This document shows positions 45,272 through 54,829 of a DNA stretch of 64,000 bases, in pieces. The position numbers and the translations under genes were made by a program. The DNA comes from Blastococcus sp. TF02A-26 (GTDB taxonomy: Bacteria > Actinomycetota > Actinomycetes > Mycobacteriales > Geodermatophilaceae). The notes under the pieces were generated by a model that did no database searches, was not told where the DNA came from, and saw only the letters and a list, made by a program, of their open reading frames with translations. How positions within the stretch are numbered: position 1 is the stretch's first letter; the number at the start of each line of letters is the position of its first letter. The DNA lies in the NCBI RefSeq assembly GCF_003319125.1, contig NZ_QOHG01000003.1, positions 62,001 to 126,000 on the forward strand, in the 5' to 3' direction.

Positions 45272-45326
45272 ACCATGATCGGCGCCCTGGCAGGGGGGTT
45301 CGACAGGTCAGTACAACGACACGCCT
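45272..45326 (-). repeat. Right terminal inverted repeat
   Basis: Inverse copy of 25252-25306. Read outward on the plus strand it supplies an ATG (45275) in frame with the 3' half of dinB. Confidence 0.97.
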
Positions 45327-46387
45327 TAAACACCCGACAGTTCTCGATCGACGAGGCCTACGTCGACCTGGCCGCCGCGCCCGGGCTCGACCTGTCGGTG
45401 GACGGTGTGACGGAACTGGCCCGGGGGCTCAAGGAGCGGATCGCGGCCGCGACGGGCGGGGTGACCGGCTCGGTGGGCATCGGCAGCTCCAAGCTGATGG
45501 CGAAGCTCGGGTCGGAGCTGGACAAGCCCGACGGCCTGGTGGTCGTCCCCCCGGGCACCGAGCTGGAGCTGCTGCACCCCCTGCCGGTGACCACCCTCGG
45601 CGGGGTCGGGCCGGCCACCGCCGAACGGCTGCACGCGGTCGGGGTCCGGACCGTCGGCGACCTCGCCGCCCGCTCGCTGTCGGACCTGGTCGCCCTGGCC
45701 GGCCGGGCCCACGGCGCGGGGTTGTACCAGCTGGCCCGCGCCGAGGACGACCGCGCCGTCGTGGCCGACCGGGAGACCAAGTCGGTCTCGGCGGAGGAGA
45801 CCTTCGAGCGCGACCTGACCGACCGGGCGGTGCTGGGCCGGGAGATCGACGCGATGGCCGGCCGGGTCGGTGACCGGCTGCGCAAGGCGGCGTACTCCGG
45901 CCGGACCGTGACGCTCAAGCTGCGTCGCTACGACTTCACCACGCTGACCCGCTCGCAGACGCTGCCCCAGCCCACCGACGACCCGCGGCTGATCGCCGGC
46001 ATCGCGCAGCGGCTGCTCGACGAAGCCGGGACGGCCGGCGGACTGCGGCTGCTCGGGGTCGGCGTCTCCGGGCTCTCGCTGTACGCGCAGGGCGACCTGT
46101 TCGCGCTGGGCACCGATCCCGCCGGGGCCACCCCCGAGGAGGCCGCTCCCGTCGTCGTCGCCCCCGAGCCGGAGCTGCCCGCCGAGCGCCGCTGGTGGCC
46201 CGGGCAGGACGTCAGGCACGACGAGCTCGGCGCCGGCTGGGTCTGGGGCCGCGGGATCGGCCGGGTGACGGTGCGCTTCGAGGGGCCCCTGACCGCGCCG
46301 GGGCCGGTGCGCACCTTCCTCGCCGACGACCCGGCGCTGCACCCGGCCGATCCACCGGACTGGCGTCCGGAGACGATGTCGGCATGA
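45275..46387 (+). pseudogene. dinB: 3' fragment of chromosomal dinB downstream of the element
   Basis: Native polymerase sequence resumes at about 45347 with SIDEAYVDLAA, which includes the catalytic Asp-Glu, and continues through thumb, little finger and C-terminal extension to 46387. The open frame reaches back into the right inverted repeat, where an ATG at 45275 would give a protein with 23-24 foreign residues. It lacks the first catalytic Asp and fingers, so cannot polymerise alone. The C-terminal DNA-binding part could still be made. Confidence 0.95.
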
Positions 46388-46974
46388 CGGAACCGAGTGC
46401 GTGGGCGCGCATCACGCAGGAGGACCCCGGCCACTCGGCCCGCTACGTGCAGCGCTTCCGCACGCTGGCCGAGCAGGGCACCGACATCGTCGGCGAGGCA
46501 CGGCTCGTCGACGCGATGCTGCCCCGCGGCTCCCGGGTCCTCGACGCCGGCTGCGGCCCGGGCCGGGTCGGCGGGCACCTGGCCCGCGCCGGTCACGACG
46601 TCGTCGGGGTGGACGTCGACCCGGTGCTGATCGCCGCCGCCGAGGAGGACCACCCCGGCCCGCGCTGGCTGGTCGGCGACCTGGCCGAGCTCGAGCTGCC
46701 CGAGCGGTTCGACGTGATCGTCTGCGCCGGCAACGTCGTCACGTTCCTCGCCCCGAGCACCCGGGTCGAGGTGCTCCGCCGGTTCCGCGCCCACCTGGCG
46801 CCGGCCGGGCGGGCGGTGGTCGGCTTCGGCGCCGGCCGCGACTACCCCTTCGACGCGTTCCTGGCCGACGCGGCCACCGCGGGGCTGGTGCCCTCGGTGC
46901 TGCTGTCGACCTGGCACCTGCACCCGTTCACGCCGGGGTCGGACTTCCTGGTCGCCGTCCTCACCGCGGCCTGA
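46384..46974 (+). CDS. Class I SAM-dependent methyltransferase
   Basis: 196 residues. The ATG overlaps the dinB stop (ATGA), so it was translationally coupled to intact dinB. Rossmann signature RVLDAGCGPGRVGGHLARAGHDVVGVD, then FDVIVCAGNVVTFL, and a C-terminal WHLHPFTPGSDFLVAVL. The substrate is unknown. Expression now depends on the dinB 3' remnant or the element's right end. Confidence 0.88.
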   Translation: MTEPSAWARITQEDPGHSARYVQRFRTLAEQGTDIVGEARLVDAMLPRGSRVLDAGCGPGRVGGHLARAGHDVVGVDVDPVLIAAAEEDHPGPRWLVGDLAELELPERFDVIVCAGNVVTFLAPSTRVEVLRRFRAHLAPAGRAVVGFGAGRDYPFDAFLADAATAGLVPSVLLSTWHLHPFTPGSDFLVAVLTAA

Positions 46975-46975
46975 A

Positions 46976-47034
46976 GAAGGACCCCCGTGCCCCCCACCGC
47001 TCGCACGCTCGCGGCGGGCCCCTGCACGAGGGCC
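46976..47034 (+). repeat. Intergenic hairpin repeat, copy 1
   Basis: Begins GAAGGACCCCCGTGCCCCCC and ends GCACGAGGG; arms CCCCGTGC / GCACGAGGG enclose a GC-rich loop. Strong similarity to the inverse of 60107-60165 marks a REP-like family, here between convergent genes where it can act as terminator. Confidence 0.75.
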
Positions 47035-47036
47035 GA

Positions 47037-48218
47037 TCAGGGGGTGGGGACGCCGAGGGCGACGGTCAGCTCCAGCACGGTGCGCGGGTCCTCGAGCCGG
47101 TCGCCGAACAGGTCGCGCAGCTGCCCCATCCGGTAGCGCACCGTCTGCGGGTGCACGAAGAGCTCGGCGGCCACCTGGTCCCGGCGCCCCTGGTGCAGCA
47201 GCCACGAGCGCAGCGTCTCGGTGAGCTTCTCCCGCGCGACGGCGCTCACCCCGTCCAGTGGCGCCAGCACCCGGCGGCGCAGGTCGGCCAGCGCCGTGGC
47301 GTCGGCGCGCAGCACCAGCTCGGCCAGCCGCTCCTCGGTGTCCAGCGGCGCCGTCCCCGCCGCCCGGAGCCCGAGCTGCAGCGCGCGTTCGGCGCGCGCG
47401 TAGGACGCCTGCGCCTGGGTCCAGGGCCGCGGCGGGCCGACGACGGCCTCCTTGCCCTCCAGCGCGGCCAGCAGCGCGGCCCGCGCGCGTCCCTCGGCGT
47501 CGGGGACCAGCAGGACGACGCGCTCGGGGCCGGGGGCGGCGTCGGGCAGCTCCTCGGTGCTGGCGAGCGTCCGGACGTCGACGGCCGACAGCGCCGCGCG
47601 GGCGTGGGCCTCGGGCAGCAGGACGGCGGTCAGGGTCCGCGGCGGCACCCACTCCGCCCGCTCCGCCGCCGCGGTGAGGTCGTGCAGCGGCCGCCCGGCC
47701 AGCAGCACGGCCGCCAGCCGCTCCAGGTGGCGGCGGCGGGCCCGGCCGCTGGAGGCGAGCTCGTCGGAGTGCCCGGCGACGCTGGAGGCCGAGAGCTGGT
47801 CGATGTAGGCGAAGACCAGCTCGGCGAAGCGGGCGAGCCCCTCCGGCGACATGCCGGCGGACACCGCGGCGCCGCTCATGTGCCGCCAGGAGACGCGGGC
47901 CCCGACCCGGTAGGCGGCCAGCAGCGCGTCCATCGAGCGGCCGCTCCGGGCCTCGCCGCGGCCCAGCGCGTAGGCGCCCTCGAGAGCGGGCCCGACCGGC
48001 CGGCTGGGGTCCGCGCCCCCGGTGGCGAGGGTGAGGAACCCGCCCAGCGCCAGCTGCACGGCGCGGTCGATGGTCTTGCCCATCGGCCCGGTGAAGGCAG
48101 CGGCGTAGCTGGGGACCTCGACCACGATGGCCGCGATCGTGGACTCGGCGACCGCGGCGAGCTCGTCGACGAGCGCGGCGGCGACGTGCGGCGGGAGGGG
48201 GGACTCCACCTCGGTCAC
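47037..48218 (-). CDS. PucR/CdaR-like transcriptional regulator
   Basis: 393 residues from the GTG behind GGAGG. The N-terminal 150 residues resemble an RsbRD-type helical sensor domain (TIDRAVQLALGGFLTLA). The C-terminal 70 residues are a PucR-type HTH: TLRSWLLHQGRRDQVAAELFVHPQTVRYRMGQLRDLFGDRL. It is divergent from the ferredoxin reductase/desaturase operon (115 bp apart) and probably controls it, as similar regulators do next to desA3-type genes. Confidence 0.88.
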   Translation of the reverse strand: MTEVESPLPPHVAAALVDELAAVAESTIAAIVVEVPSYAAAFTGPMGKTIDRAVQLALGGFLTLATGGADPSRPVGPALEGAYALGRGEARSGRSMDALLAAYRVGARVSWRHMSGAAVSAGMSPEGLARFAELVFAYIDQLSASSVAGHSDELASSGRARRRHLERLAAVLLAGRPLHDLTAAAERAEWVPPRTLTAVLLPEAHARAALSAVDVRTLASTEELPDAAPGPERVVLLVPDAEGRARAALLAALEGKEAVVGPPRPWTQAQASYARAERALQLGLRAAGTAPLDTEERLAELVLRADATALADLRRRVLAPLDGVSAVAREKLTETLRSWLLHQGRRDQVAAELFVHPQTVRYRMGQLRDLFGDRLEDPRTVLELTVALGVPTP

Positions 48219-48332
48219 GGGACCTCCAACGATCGAGCACCGGGAACGTGTTGTGCGTGGTGAACAAATTACTGCCGGGGATTCACGTCGAGAGCACAGG
48301 TAGTTGGCGCCCTGACGGGGAAACCTCGAGAC

Positions 48333-49442
48333 ATGACCGTTACGCAGCCGAGTCCTTCCTCGACCCGGCCCCGGCTGAGCGCGCTGCGGGACCGCGTCTT
48401 CAAGCTCGCCGAGCTGGCCACCACGCCGCTCCTGCCGTCGGACTACCTCGACCTGGTCGACCCGCTGCGCTCCGGCGCGGCGCTGCGCGGCCGCATCGAG
48501 GCGGTCGAGCACGAGACCCGGGACGCGGCCACCATCGTGATCCGCCCCGGCCGCGACTGGCAGCCGCACGTCCCCGGCCAGTACGTCCGCATCGGCATCG
48601 ACGTCGACGGGGTCCGCCAGTGGCGCGCCTACTCGATCACCTCGGTGCTCGGCCGCGCCGACGGCTGCTTCACGATCACCGTCAAGGCCATCCCGGACGG
48701 GAAGGTCAGCAACCACCTGGTGCACCGCACCGAGCCGGGCACGATCGTGCAGCTCGACCAGGCCACCGGCGAGTTCGTCCTGCCGCAGCAGACGCCCGAC
48801 AAGGCGCTGTTCGTCACCGCGGGCTCCGGCATCACCCCGGTGATGGGGATCCTGCGCAACCTGGCCGACGACGACCTCACCGACGTCGTCCTGATCCACT
48901 CCGCGCCCACCGCCGACGACGTCATCTTCGGCGCCGAGCTGCGCGAGCTGGCCGCCGCCGGCCGGATCCGGCTGGTCGAGCAGCACACCGACACCGACGG
49001 GATGCTCGACGCCGCCAGCATCGCTGCCCTCGTGCCCGACCTGGCCGAGCGCTCCACCTGGGCCTGCGGGCCGCTGCCGATGCTCGAGGCGCTGGAGCAG
49101 TACTGGGACGACGCCGGCGTGGCCGACCGGCTGTACACCGAGCGCTTCCGGCCGGCCATCGTCGCCGGCGACGGCGAGGGCGGCACCGTCACCTTCACCG
49201 CCAACGGGACGACGCTCGAGGCCGACGGCTCGACCCCGATCCTCGACGCCGCCGAGGACGCCGGCGTCCTGATGCCGAGCGGGTGCCGGATGGGCATCTG
49301 CTTCGGCTGCGTCCTGCCCCTGCGCGAGGGCGCCGTCCGCGACCTGCGCACCGGCGAGGTCACCACCGCCGCCCCCGGCGACGGCGTCCTCGTCCAGACC
49401 TGCGTCAGCGCCGCCGCCGGCGCCTGCGCCATCGACCACTGA
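48333..49442 (+). CDS. Ferredoxin reductase-type electron donor for the desaturase
   Basis: 369 residues. FAD/NAD-binding ferredoxin-NADP reductase module (about 45-270: PGQYVRIGIDVDGVRQWRAYSITS, then FVTAGSGITPVMGI) and a C-terminal plant-type [2Fe-2S] domain with CRMGICFGC and a fourth Cys in LVQTCVSAA. It is the counterpart of M. tuberculosis Rv3230c, which passes electrons to the stearoyl desaturase DesA3. The desaturase starts 15 bp downstream. Confidence 0.93.
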   Translation: MTVTQPSPSSTRPRLSALRDRVFKLAELATTPLLPSDYLDLVDPLRSGAALRGRIEAVEHETRDAATIVIRPGRDWQPHVPGQYVRIGIDVDGVRQWRAYSITSVLGRADGCFTITVKAIPDGKVSNHLVHRTEPGTIVQLDQATGEFVLPQQTPDKALFVTAGSGITPVMGILRNLADDDLTDVVLIHSAPTADDVIFGAELRELAAAGRIRLVEQHTDTDGMLDAASIAALVPDLAERSTWACGPLPMLEALEQYWDDAGVADRLYTERFRPAIVAGDGEGGTVTFTANGTTLEADGSTPILDAAEDAGVLMPSGCRMGICFGCVLPLREGAVRDLRTGEVTTAAPGDGVLVQTCVSAAAGACAIDH

Positions 49443-49457
49443 GCTGAGGAGCGACTC

Positions 49458-50660
49458 ATGACCGTCATCCAGAAGAAGCCGGACAACCCGATCGCCCACC
49501 TCACCGCCGAGGACATCGAGCTGCTGGGCAAGCAGCTCGACGCCATCCGGCAGAGCGTGATCGACACCCGCGGCGAGGACGACGCCCGCTACATCCGCAC
49601 CGTCATCGACGTGCACCGCAAGCTGGAGCTGGGCAGCCGCGCCGTCCTGCTCGCCTCGGGTTTCCCGCCCGCCTGGGTCCTCGGGACGATCGGCCTCTCG
49701 GTCGCCAAGATCCTCGAGAACATGGAGATCGGGCACAACATCCTGCACGGCCAGTGGGACTGGATGCGTGACCCGAAGATCCACTCCACGACGTGGGAGT
49801 GGGACATGGCCAGCCCCGCCGAGCAGTGGAAGCACTCGCACAACCAGCTGCACCACACGTACACGAACGTGCTCGGCAAGGACAACGACCTCGGTTACGG
49901 CATCATGCGCGTCGACGAGGACCAGAAGTGGGTGCCGGCCTACCTGCTGCAGCCGCTGTGGAGTTTCGTCAACGCCTGCTTCTTCGAGTACGGCATCGCG
50001 GCCTACGACCTCGAGCTGGGCAAGGTCGTCGCGACCGGGCAGACCAAGGACCCGGAGTTCCGCCGTCGCGCCAAGGAGGTGCTCGGCAAGATCGGGCGCC
50101 AGGTGCGCAAGGACTACGTGATCCACCCGCTGCTGTCCGGGCCGAACTTCGTGCCGACCCTGGCGGCGAACTTCGTGGCCAACGTGGTGCGAAACCTGTG
50201 GTCGAACTCGGTGATCCTCTGCGGGCACTTCCCCGAGGGCGTCGAGACGTTCGAGAAGAAGTCGATCGACGGCGAGACCAAGGGCGAGTGGTACGTCCGC
50301 CAGATGCTCGGCTCGGCCAACATCTCCGGCTCCAAGGCCATGCACATCATGACCGGGAACCTGTCGCACCAGATCGAGCACCACCTGTTCCCCGACCTGC
50401 CGAGCAACCGGTACGCCGAGATCGCGCCGCAGGTGAAGGCCCTGTTCGACGAGTACGGGCTGAACTACCACTCGGCGCCGCTGCACAAGCAGGTCTACTC
50501 GGCCTGGCACAAGATCTTCCGGCTCTCGCTGCCCAATGGCTGGCTGGACAACACGACGCCGAAGAACCTGCCGTCGCAGCTGGTGAAGCTGTGGAAGATG
50601 TCGACCGGCTCGAAGGCCACGCGCCGTCGGCTGCTCAAGGCCGAGATGGCCGCCGCCTGA
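49458..50660 (+). CDS. DesA3-like membrane fatty-acid desaturase
   Basis: 400 residues, ribosome site GAGGAG. Three His boxes bind the di-iron centre: GHNILHGQWDW, HSHNQLHHTYTN and HQIEHHLFPDLPSNRY. Hydrophobic segments lie at about 60-85, 165-185 and 220-245. It inserts a Delta9 double bond in stearoyl-CoA, adjusting membrane fluidity, using electrons from the preceding reductase. Confidence 0.93.
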   Translation: MTVIQKKPDNPIAHLTAEDIELLGKQLDAIRQSVIDTRGEDDARYIRTVIDVHRKLELGSRAVLLASGFPPAWVLGTIGLSVAKILENMEIGHNILHGQWDWMRDPKIHSTTWEWDMASPAEQWKHSHNQLHHTYTNVLGKDNDLGYGIMRVDEDQKWVPAYLLQPLWSFVNACFFEYGIAAYDLELGKVVATGQTKDPEFRRRAKEVLGKIGRQVRKDYVIHPLLSGPNFVPTLAANFVANVVRNLWSNSVILCGHFPEGVETFEKKSIDGETKGEWYVRQMLGSANISGSKAMHIMTGNLSHQIEHHLFPDLPSNRYAEIAPQVKALFDEYGLNYHSAPLHKQVYSAWHKIFRLSLPNGWLDNTTPKNLPSQLVKLWKMSTGSKATRRRLLKAEMAAA

Positions 50661-50680
50661 CCGGCACCCCCCGCTGTACC

Positions 50681-50717
50681 CCGGTGGCCCGGAACGCCTC
50701 GCGTTCCGGGCCACCGG
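50681..50717. terminator. Terminator after the desaturase
   Basis: 17-bp perfect arms CCGGTGGCCCGGAACGC and inverse around CTC, 20 bp past the stop codon. Confidence 0.9.
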
Positions 50718-50725
50718 CGTTCGAT

Positions 50726-50739
50726 GCTCCACGTGGAAC
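50726..50739. other. parS-like ParB site 4
   Basis: GCTCCACGTGGAAC, one mismatch to the perfect form, directly after the desaturase terminator. Confidence 0.6.
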
Positions 50740-50756
50740 GTCGCTCCGGCGAGGCG

Positions 50757-52703
50757 TCACCAGCTGAAGCGGCCCACCGTCGTCCGCAGGTCGCTGGCCA
50801 TCTGCGACAGCTCGTCGACCGCGGTGCGGGTCTGGGCCAGCGCCTGGGTGGTGGAGTCGGCGGCCGTGGAGACACCGGTGATGTTGTCGGCGATCTGACC
50901 GGAGCCCTGCGCGGCCTCCTGGACCGAGCGCGACATCTCGTTCGTGGTCGCGGTCTGCTCCTCCACCGCCGAGGCGATGGTGGTCTGCCGGTCGGAGATC
51001 TGCGCGACGATCTGGCTGATCTCACCGATCGCGGCCACGGCCGCGGTCGTGTCGCCCTGGATGGCCTGGACCCGGCGGGCGATGTCCTCGGTCGCCTTCG
51101 CCGTCTCCTGGGCCAGCTCCTTCACCTCGTTGGCGACGACGGCGAAGCCCTTGCCGGCCTCGCCGGCGCGGGCGGCCTCGATCGTGGCGTTGAGGGCCAG
51201 CAGGTTGGTCTGCTCGGCGATGCTCGTGATCACCTTCACCACGTTGCCGATCTCGGCCGAGGACTCGCCCAGCTTGGCGACGGTGGCGGTGGTGGTCTCG
51301 GCGGCGGTCACCGCACGGGCGGCGACCTCCGAGGCCTCGGCGGCGTTCGTGGCGATCTCCCGGATCGAGGCACCCATCTGCTCGGCACCCGCAGCCACCG
51401 TCTGCACGTTGCGGCTGACCTCCTCCGCGGCGCCGGCCACGACACCGGACTGGGCCGAGGTCTCGTTCGCCGAGGCCGAGATCTGCGCCGACGACGCCGA
51501 CAGCTCCTCCGACGACGCCGCCACCGCGTCCGCGGAAGCCACCACCGAGCCGATGACGCTCTGCAGTCCGGCGAGCGCCTCGTCGAGGGATTCTGCGGCC
51601 TGCCCGATCTCGTCCCGCTGGGAGATGCCGGTCCGCGCCGTGAGGTCCCCGGCGGTGAGCGCACCGAGCGTGTCCCGCATCCGCCGGATCGGCGACACGG
51701 TGGCGGCGAGGAAGCCGGCGACGAGGTACGCGGCGATCAGGAGGCCGGCACCGGCGACCAGGAGCGCGCGCACCTCGTCGGCCCGGAAGCCGTCGATGCG
51801 GGTCTCCAGCAGCGCGTCCAGGTCCGGGATCAGCTCGCTCCACAGCGCGCCGACGGAGGCGGTCGCGGCGACGGCGGCGTCGATGGCGCCCCCGTCGAGG
51901 CTGATCGTCGTACCGCTGGAGAGGGCGGTCGTCAGCAGCTGGACGGCGGTCGCCACCTGGTCCAGCGTCCGCTCGACGTCGGCCTGTCGGCCCAGGAGCT
52001 CCTCGTCCGCCGTCGCACCGAAGGACTTCGCCAGACCGTCGCGGACGGCGGTGAGACCGGTGGCCGCCGAGCCGAGGTCCCGGGCCGCCTGGAGCCGCAC
52101 GGCCTCGATCCGTGCCGGGTCGTCGCCACCGAGCGCGAGCCCGTCGAGGGCGGAGGACACATCGGCCATGAGCTGCGGCAGGCGGACGGTGACCGAGTCC
52201 ATGACGTAGTAGGAGTCCAGGTCGGGGTCCAGGGTCAGGTTCGACCCGTCGGCAGCGGCGCTGACCAGCGCCTGCACGGAGGACAGGGCAACGGCCCAGG
52301 CCGCCTCGACGTCCGCGGCCGCACCGGTGGCCGCACGGGCCGCGGCGACGTCGCGCTGCGCGGCCTGCCACGCCTCGTCCGTGCCCAGCTCCGCGCCGAA
52401 GCGGTCCTGCACCGCGCCGACGGCCGCCAGCGCTGCCCGGAGGTCCCCGCTGACCGGCTGCCCGGTCCCGGCGGAGATGCGGGCGGCGACGACGTCCTGG
52501 AGCAGGACCGCCATCGGCTCCACCACCGCGACGCCGCGACGCTCGAGCTCGCTGAAGGCGATCTGGGTCTCCTGCCCCCGCACGTACAACGTCATCGCCC
52601 AGGCCAGAGGCATGCCCATGGCGAGGACCAGCGCGGTGATCTTCCAGGGGTAGGTCAGGCGGCTCATCGCCGACCGGGACGGGCGCAGGAGGACGTGCAG
52701 CAT
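50757..52703 (-). CDS. Methyl-accepting chemotaxis protein
   Basis: 648 residues. Helix 1 (about 20-41, [20 protein letters not shown]), an extracellular helical sensor (about 45-325), helix 2 (about 330-352), HAMP ([21 protein letters not shown]), and a signalling coiled coil with the hairpin tip [36 protein letters not shown]. No CheA/CheW genes are near. The ATG at 52703 has no clear ribosome site; MSRLTYPW at 52667 is possible. Confidence 0.92.
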   Translation of the reverse strand: MLHVLLRPSRSAMSRLTYPWKITALVLAMGMPLAWAMTLYVRGQETQIAFSELERRGVAVVEPMAVLLQDVVAARISAGTGQPVSGDLRAALAAVGAVQDRFGAELGTDEAWQAAQRDVAAARAATGAAADVEAAWAVALSSVQALVSAAADGSNLTLDPDLDSYYVMDSVTVRLPQLMADVSSALDGLALGGDDPARIEAVRLQAARDLGSAATGLTAVRDGLAKSFGATADEELLGRQADVERTLDQVATAVQLLTTALSSGTTISLDGGAIDAAVAATASVGALWSELIPDLDALLETRIDGFRADEVRALLVAGAGLLIAAYLVAGFLAATVSPIRRMRDTLGALTAGDLTARTGISQRDEIGQAAESLDEALAGLQSVIGSVVASADAVAASSEELSASSAQISASANETSAQSGVVAGAAEEVSRNVQTVAAGAEQMGASIREIATNAAEASEVAARAVTAAETTTATVAKLGESSAEIGNVVKVITSIAEQTNLLALNATIEAARAGEAGKGFAVVANEVKELAQETAKATEDIARRVQAIQGDTTAAVAAIGEISQIVAQISDRQTTIASAVEEQTATTNEMSRSVQEAAQGSGQIADNITGVSTAADSTTQALAQTRTAVDELSQMASDLRTTVGRFSW

Positions 52704-52862
52704 GACGGGCTCCGCGGGTGAGGGACCGGACGCCGGTGGTGCCGGCGCCCGGGGAGGATGCCGCCTCCGACCCGATCCCGCGGCGCAGGCCGGGCCGTGC
52801 GGCCGACGATCGTGACCCGCCCGCTGGGTCGGCGCGTCGGCGCGGTGGACATGTCGACCGGG

Positions 52863-53741
52863 TCAGACCAGGCGCAGCTGCCGGTTCGCGCGGCGCACGG
52901 TGACCCGCTGACCCCAGGAGAGGGTCAGCCGGTCGGCCTCCAGCCCGTCACCGAACACCACCAGGCCGTCGGACTCCACGTCCAGCTCCAGCGCGGCACC
53001 GGCGGCGAGCAGACCCTCGGTGGACGTCGTGCCGGTCGCCGGCGACGGCCAGGCCTCCCGGACGAACCAGGCCAGCTCCGGATCGGCCGGCGCGGGCAGC
53101 GGCAGCGCACTGCGCCGCTCCAGCCACGCCGAGCGGCACCAGCCCGTCGCCCCCGTCCCGGTGCTCACCAGCACACCGGAGGACGCCTGGCGTTCGGCCT
53201 GCGCACCGGGCGCGGTGAGCCGGTAGCGCGCCGTCTGGTGGGTGGGTGAGCCGAGGTACACCTCGTTCAGGGCCCGCAGCACCTGCCCGTCGTCGGCCTG
53301 CGCCTCGACCATCGTCAACGGCGTGGGCCGCGGCCGGTCGCGCAGCAGCGCGGCCACCTCGTCCGGCCGGTGGCGCACCAGCACGCCGGGGTTGCGGCCC
53401 GGCTCTGGATCGACCCCGATGACCGGCTGACCGTCGAGGTACTTGGCGACGTTGGCGACCAGCCCGTCCTGCCCGACCACGAGGACGACGTCGTCGGGGG
53501 CGAACAGGAAGCGGGACAGGTCGGCCCGCTCCACGCTGCCCCGCCGCCAGTCGACCGGGATCGCCGCGGTGGCCGCCGCCAGTGCACGGGCCTGGGCGGC
53601 GTCCCGCTCGGTCACCTCGGCCAGGTCGCGACCGCGGGTGCGCAGGAAGAAGGCCGCCTGCGCCGCCGTCCCGTGCCGGGCGACGAGCTCCCGCAGCTCG
53701 GTGCTGCGGGAGACCACGACCACCCGCGGGGCCAGGCTCAC
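52863..53741 (-). CDS. NAD kinase-like protein with a variant GGDG motif
   Basis: 292 residues from a GTG overlapping the upstream stop. Fold features of ATP-NAD kinases: [20 protein letters not shown] (GQDG where NAD kinases have GGDG), [15 protein letters not shown], and [13 protein letters not shown] with the conserved substrate loop. The altered first motif leaves enzyme activity uncertain. It is coupled to an SPFH gene and lies behind an NrtR-like regulator, which fits an NAD-related role. Confidence 0.82.
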   Translation of the reverse strand: MSLAPRVVVVSRSTELRELVARHGTAAQAAFFLRTRGRDLAEVTERDAAQARALAAATAAIPVDWRRGSVERADLSRFLFAPDDVVLVVGQDGLVANVAKYLDGQPVIGVDPEPGRNPGVLVRHRPDEVAALLRDRPRPTPLTMVEAQADDGQVLRALNEVYLGSPTHQTARYRLTAPGAQAERQASSGVLVSTGTGATGWCRSAWLERRSALPLPAPADPELAWFVREAWPSPATGTTSTEGLLAAGAALELDVESDGLVVFGDGLEADRLTLSWGQRVTVRRANRQLRLV

Positions 53742-54736
53742 CGGGTCCCGCCCAGCTTCGCCAGCACGGGAGCCAGCAGGTCGGGGGTGAGCACCAGGCT
53801 GTCGATCTGCGGCAGGTTCCTCGCCAGTTCCGCGGCGGCCAGGGCGAGCAGGACGTCCGGGGCGACGTCGGCGTGCGCGGCCAGGTAGGCCGCGGTGGCA
53901 TCGGCGCGGGCGGCTCCGGCGAGCCGCTCGGCGTCGGCCCGCACCTGGGCCTCGCGCTGCTCCCGGCGGGCCCGGGCCTCGCTGGCGACCTCGGCGGCGG
54001 CCGCGGCCTGCTCCGCCTCGCGCCGGGCATTCACCCCCCGCTGACCGACCAGCTCCTCCTCACGGCGGGCCAGCTCGATCTGGTTGGCCAGCTCGTTCTC
54101 GCTGATCGCCCGCTCCCGCTCCACCGCCAGAGCGCGCCGCTCGTAGGTCGCGCGATCGGCCTCCTGCTGCACCCGCTCGCGGGTGGGCGTCTGCAGCGCC
54201 CGCTCGACGTCGGCCTCCGGACGGACGGCGACCACTCGGACGCCGATCACCGCGATCCCGGTCTCGGCCAGCCGCGGGTCGGCGGCCAGCCCGCGCTCGA
54301 CCGCCTGCCGGATCGGTGCGACTCCGCCGGTCAGCGCGGTGCCGAGGTCGACGGTGGCCAGCAGGTCGAGCGCGTGCTGCTGGGCCGACTCGGTGAGCAG
54401 GCCGGCGACCTGCTCCAGCGGCGTCCCCCGCCAGCGGCCGGTGACCGGGTCGATCGAGAAGTCCACGCGCGCGGCGGCCAGGCCCGGGTCGACGACGCGG
54501 AAGGTGAGGGTCATCTGCACCGTGGCGTCCTGGAAGTCCGCCGTCCGGGCGTGGAAGAGCAGCGGCAGCTCGCGGTCGTCGACCGGGATCTCCGAGAGGA
54601 CCGCCGAGAGCGGCCGGAACCAGAAGCTGGCGCCGGTCGCCGCCTGCACGACCCGGCCGTTGCGGACGCTGAGGACGTGCGCCGTCGCGCTGCTGCGCAG
54701 GTGGCGGACGAAGGGGTAGCGGGTGATGTCGGCCAT
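53738..54736 (-). CDS. SPFH/Band 7 domain protein
   Basis: 332 residues from the ATG at 54736 behind GGAGG. SPFH domain about 25-180 ([15 protein letters not shown]...[22 protein letters not shown]), then a charged Ala/Glu/Arg coiled coil (about 185-280). No membrane helix is present, so it is peripheral. It overlaps the NAD kinase-like gene by 4 bp; with the divergent Nudix regulator this makes a conserved-looking three-gene module. Confidence 0.87.
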   Translation of the reverse strand: MADITRYPFVRHLRSSATAHVLSVRNGRVVQAATGASFWFRPLSAVLSEIPVDDRELPLLFHARTADFQDATVQMTLTFRVVDPGLAAARVDFSIDPVTGRWRGTPLEQVAGLLTESAQQHALDLLATVDLGTALTGGVAPIRQAVERGLAADPRLAETGIAVIGVRVVAVRPEADVERALQTPTRERVQQEADRATYERRALAVERERAISENELANQIELARREEELVGQRGVNARREAEQAAAAAEVASEARARREQREAQVRADAERLAGAARADATAAYLAAHADVAPDVLLALAAAELARNLPQIDSLVLTPDLLAPVLAKLGGTR

Positions 54737-54763
54737 CGGGTCCTCCCTCACGAGGCGTTGTCG

Positions 54764-54775
54764 TCGTCCTGACGA
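54764..54775. promoter_or_regulatory. NrtR-type operator candidate 1
   Basis: TCGTC-CT-GACGA palindrome in the 93-bp divergent gap, 29 bp before the SPFH start. Confidence 0.65.
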
Positions 54776-54793
54776 TAAGCACCCACCGGCTTG

Positions 54794-54808
54794 TCGTCAA
54801 GCTGACGA
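54794..54808. promoter_or_regulatory. NrtR-type operator candidate 2
   Basis: TCGTCA-AGC-TGACGA palindrome, same half-site as candidate 1, 22 bp before the regulator start. Two copies in one divergent promoter suggest cooperative binding. Confidence 0.7.
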
Positions 54809-54829
54809 TTTCTCGGTAGGGTCGGTGCC

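Larger units (their letters stand above)
25252..45326. mobile_element. 20.1-kb Tn554-like transposon carrying copper resistance and a spare dinB, inserted in dinB
   Basis: Bounded by 55-bp inverted repeats, 51/55 identical, that sit exactly between the two halves of chromosomal dinB. Inside the left end is a coupled operon of three large tyrosine recombinases plus two small proteins, the pattern of Tn554-type elements that use fixed gene targets. Cargo is listed individually. The last gene is a complete dinB. There is no relaxase, conjugation gene or DDE transposase. Short stretches outside the repeats (25239-25251 and 45327-45346) match neither half of dinB and probably came with the element from an earlier site. 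No clear target duplication is seen, as known for Tn554. Confidence 0.93.

Noticed and set aside
25252-45326. Conjugative element or prophage
   Set aside because: No relaxase, coupling protein, capsid or terminase genes; recombination genes are of transposon type.
24916-46387. Split but functional DinB from two half genes
   Set aside because: The break separates catalytic residues of one domain, each half gains foreign residues, and no intein or intron features exist at the junctions.
47037-50732. A 1231-codon minus-strand open frame
   Set aside because: Only its last 394 codons are the PucR-like gene; the rest is antisense to the reductase and desaturase, open because of high GC at third positions.
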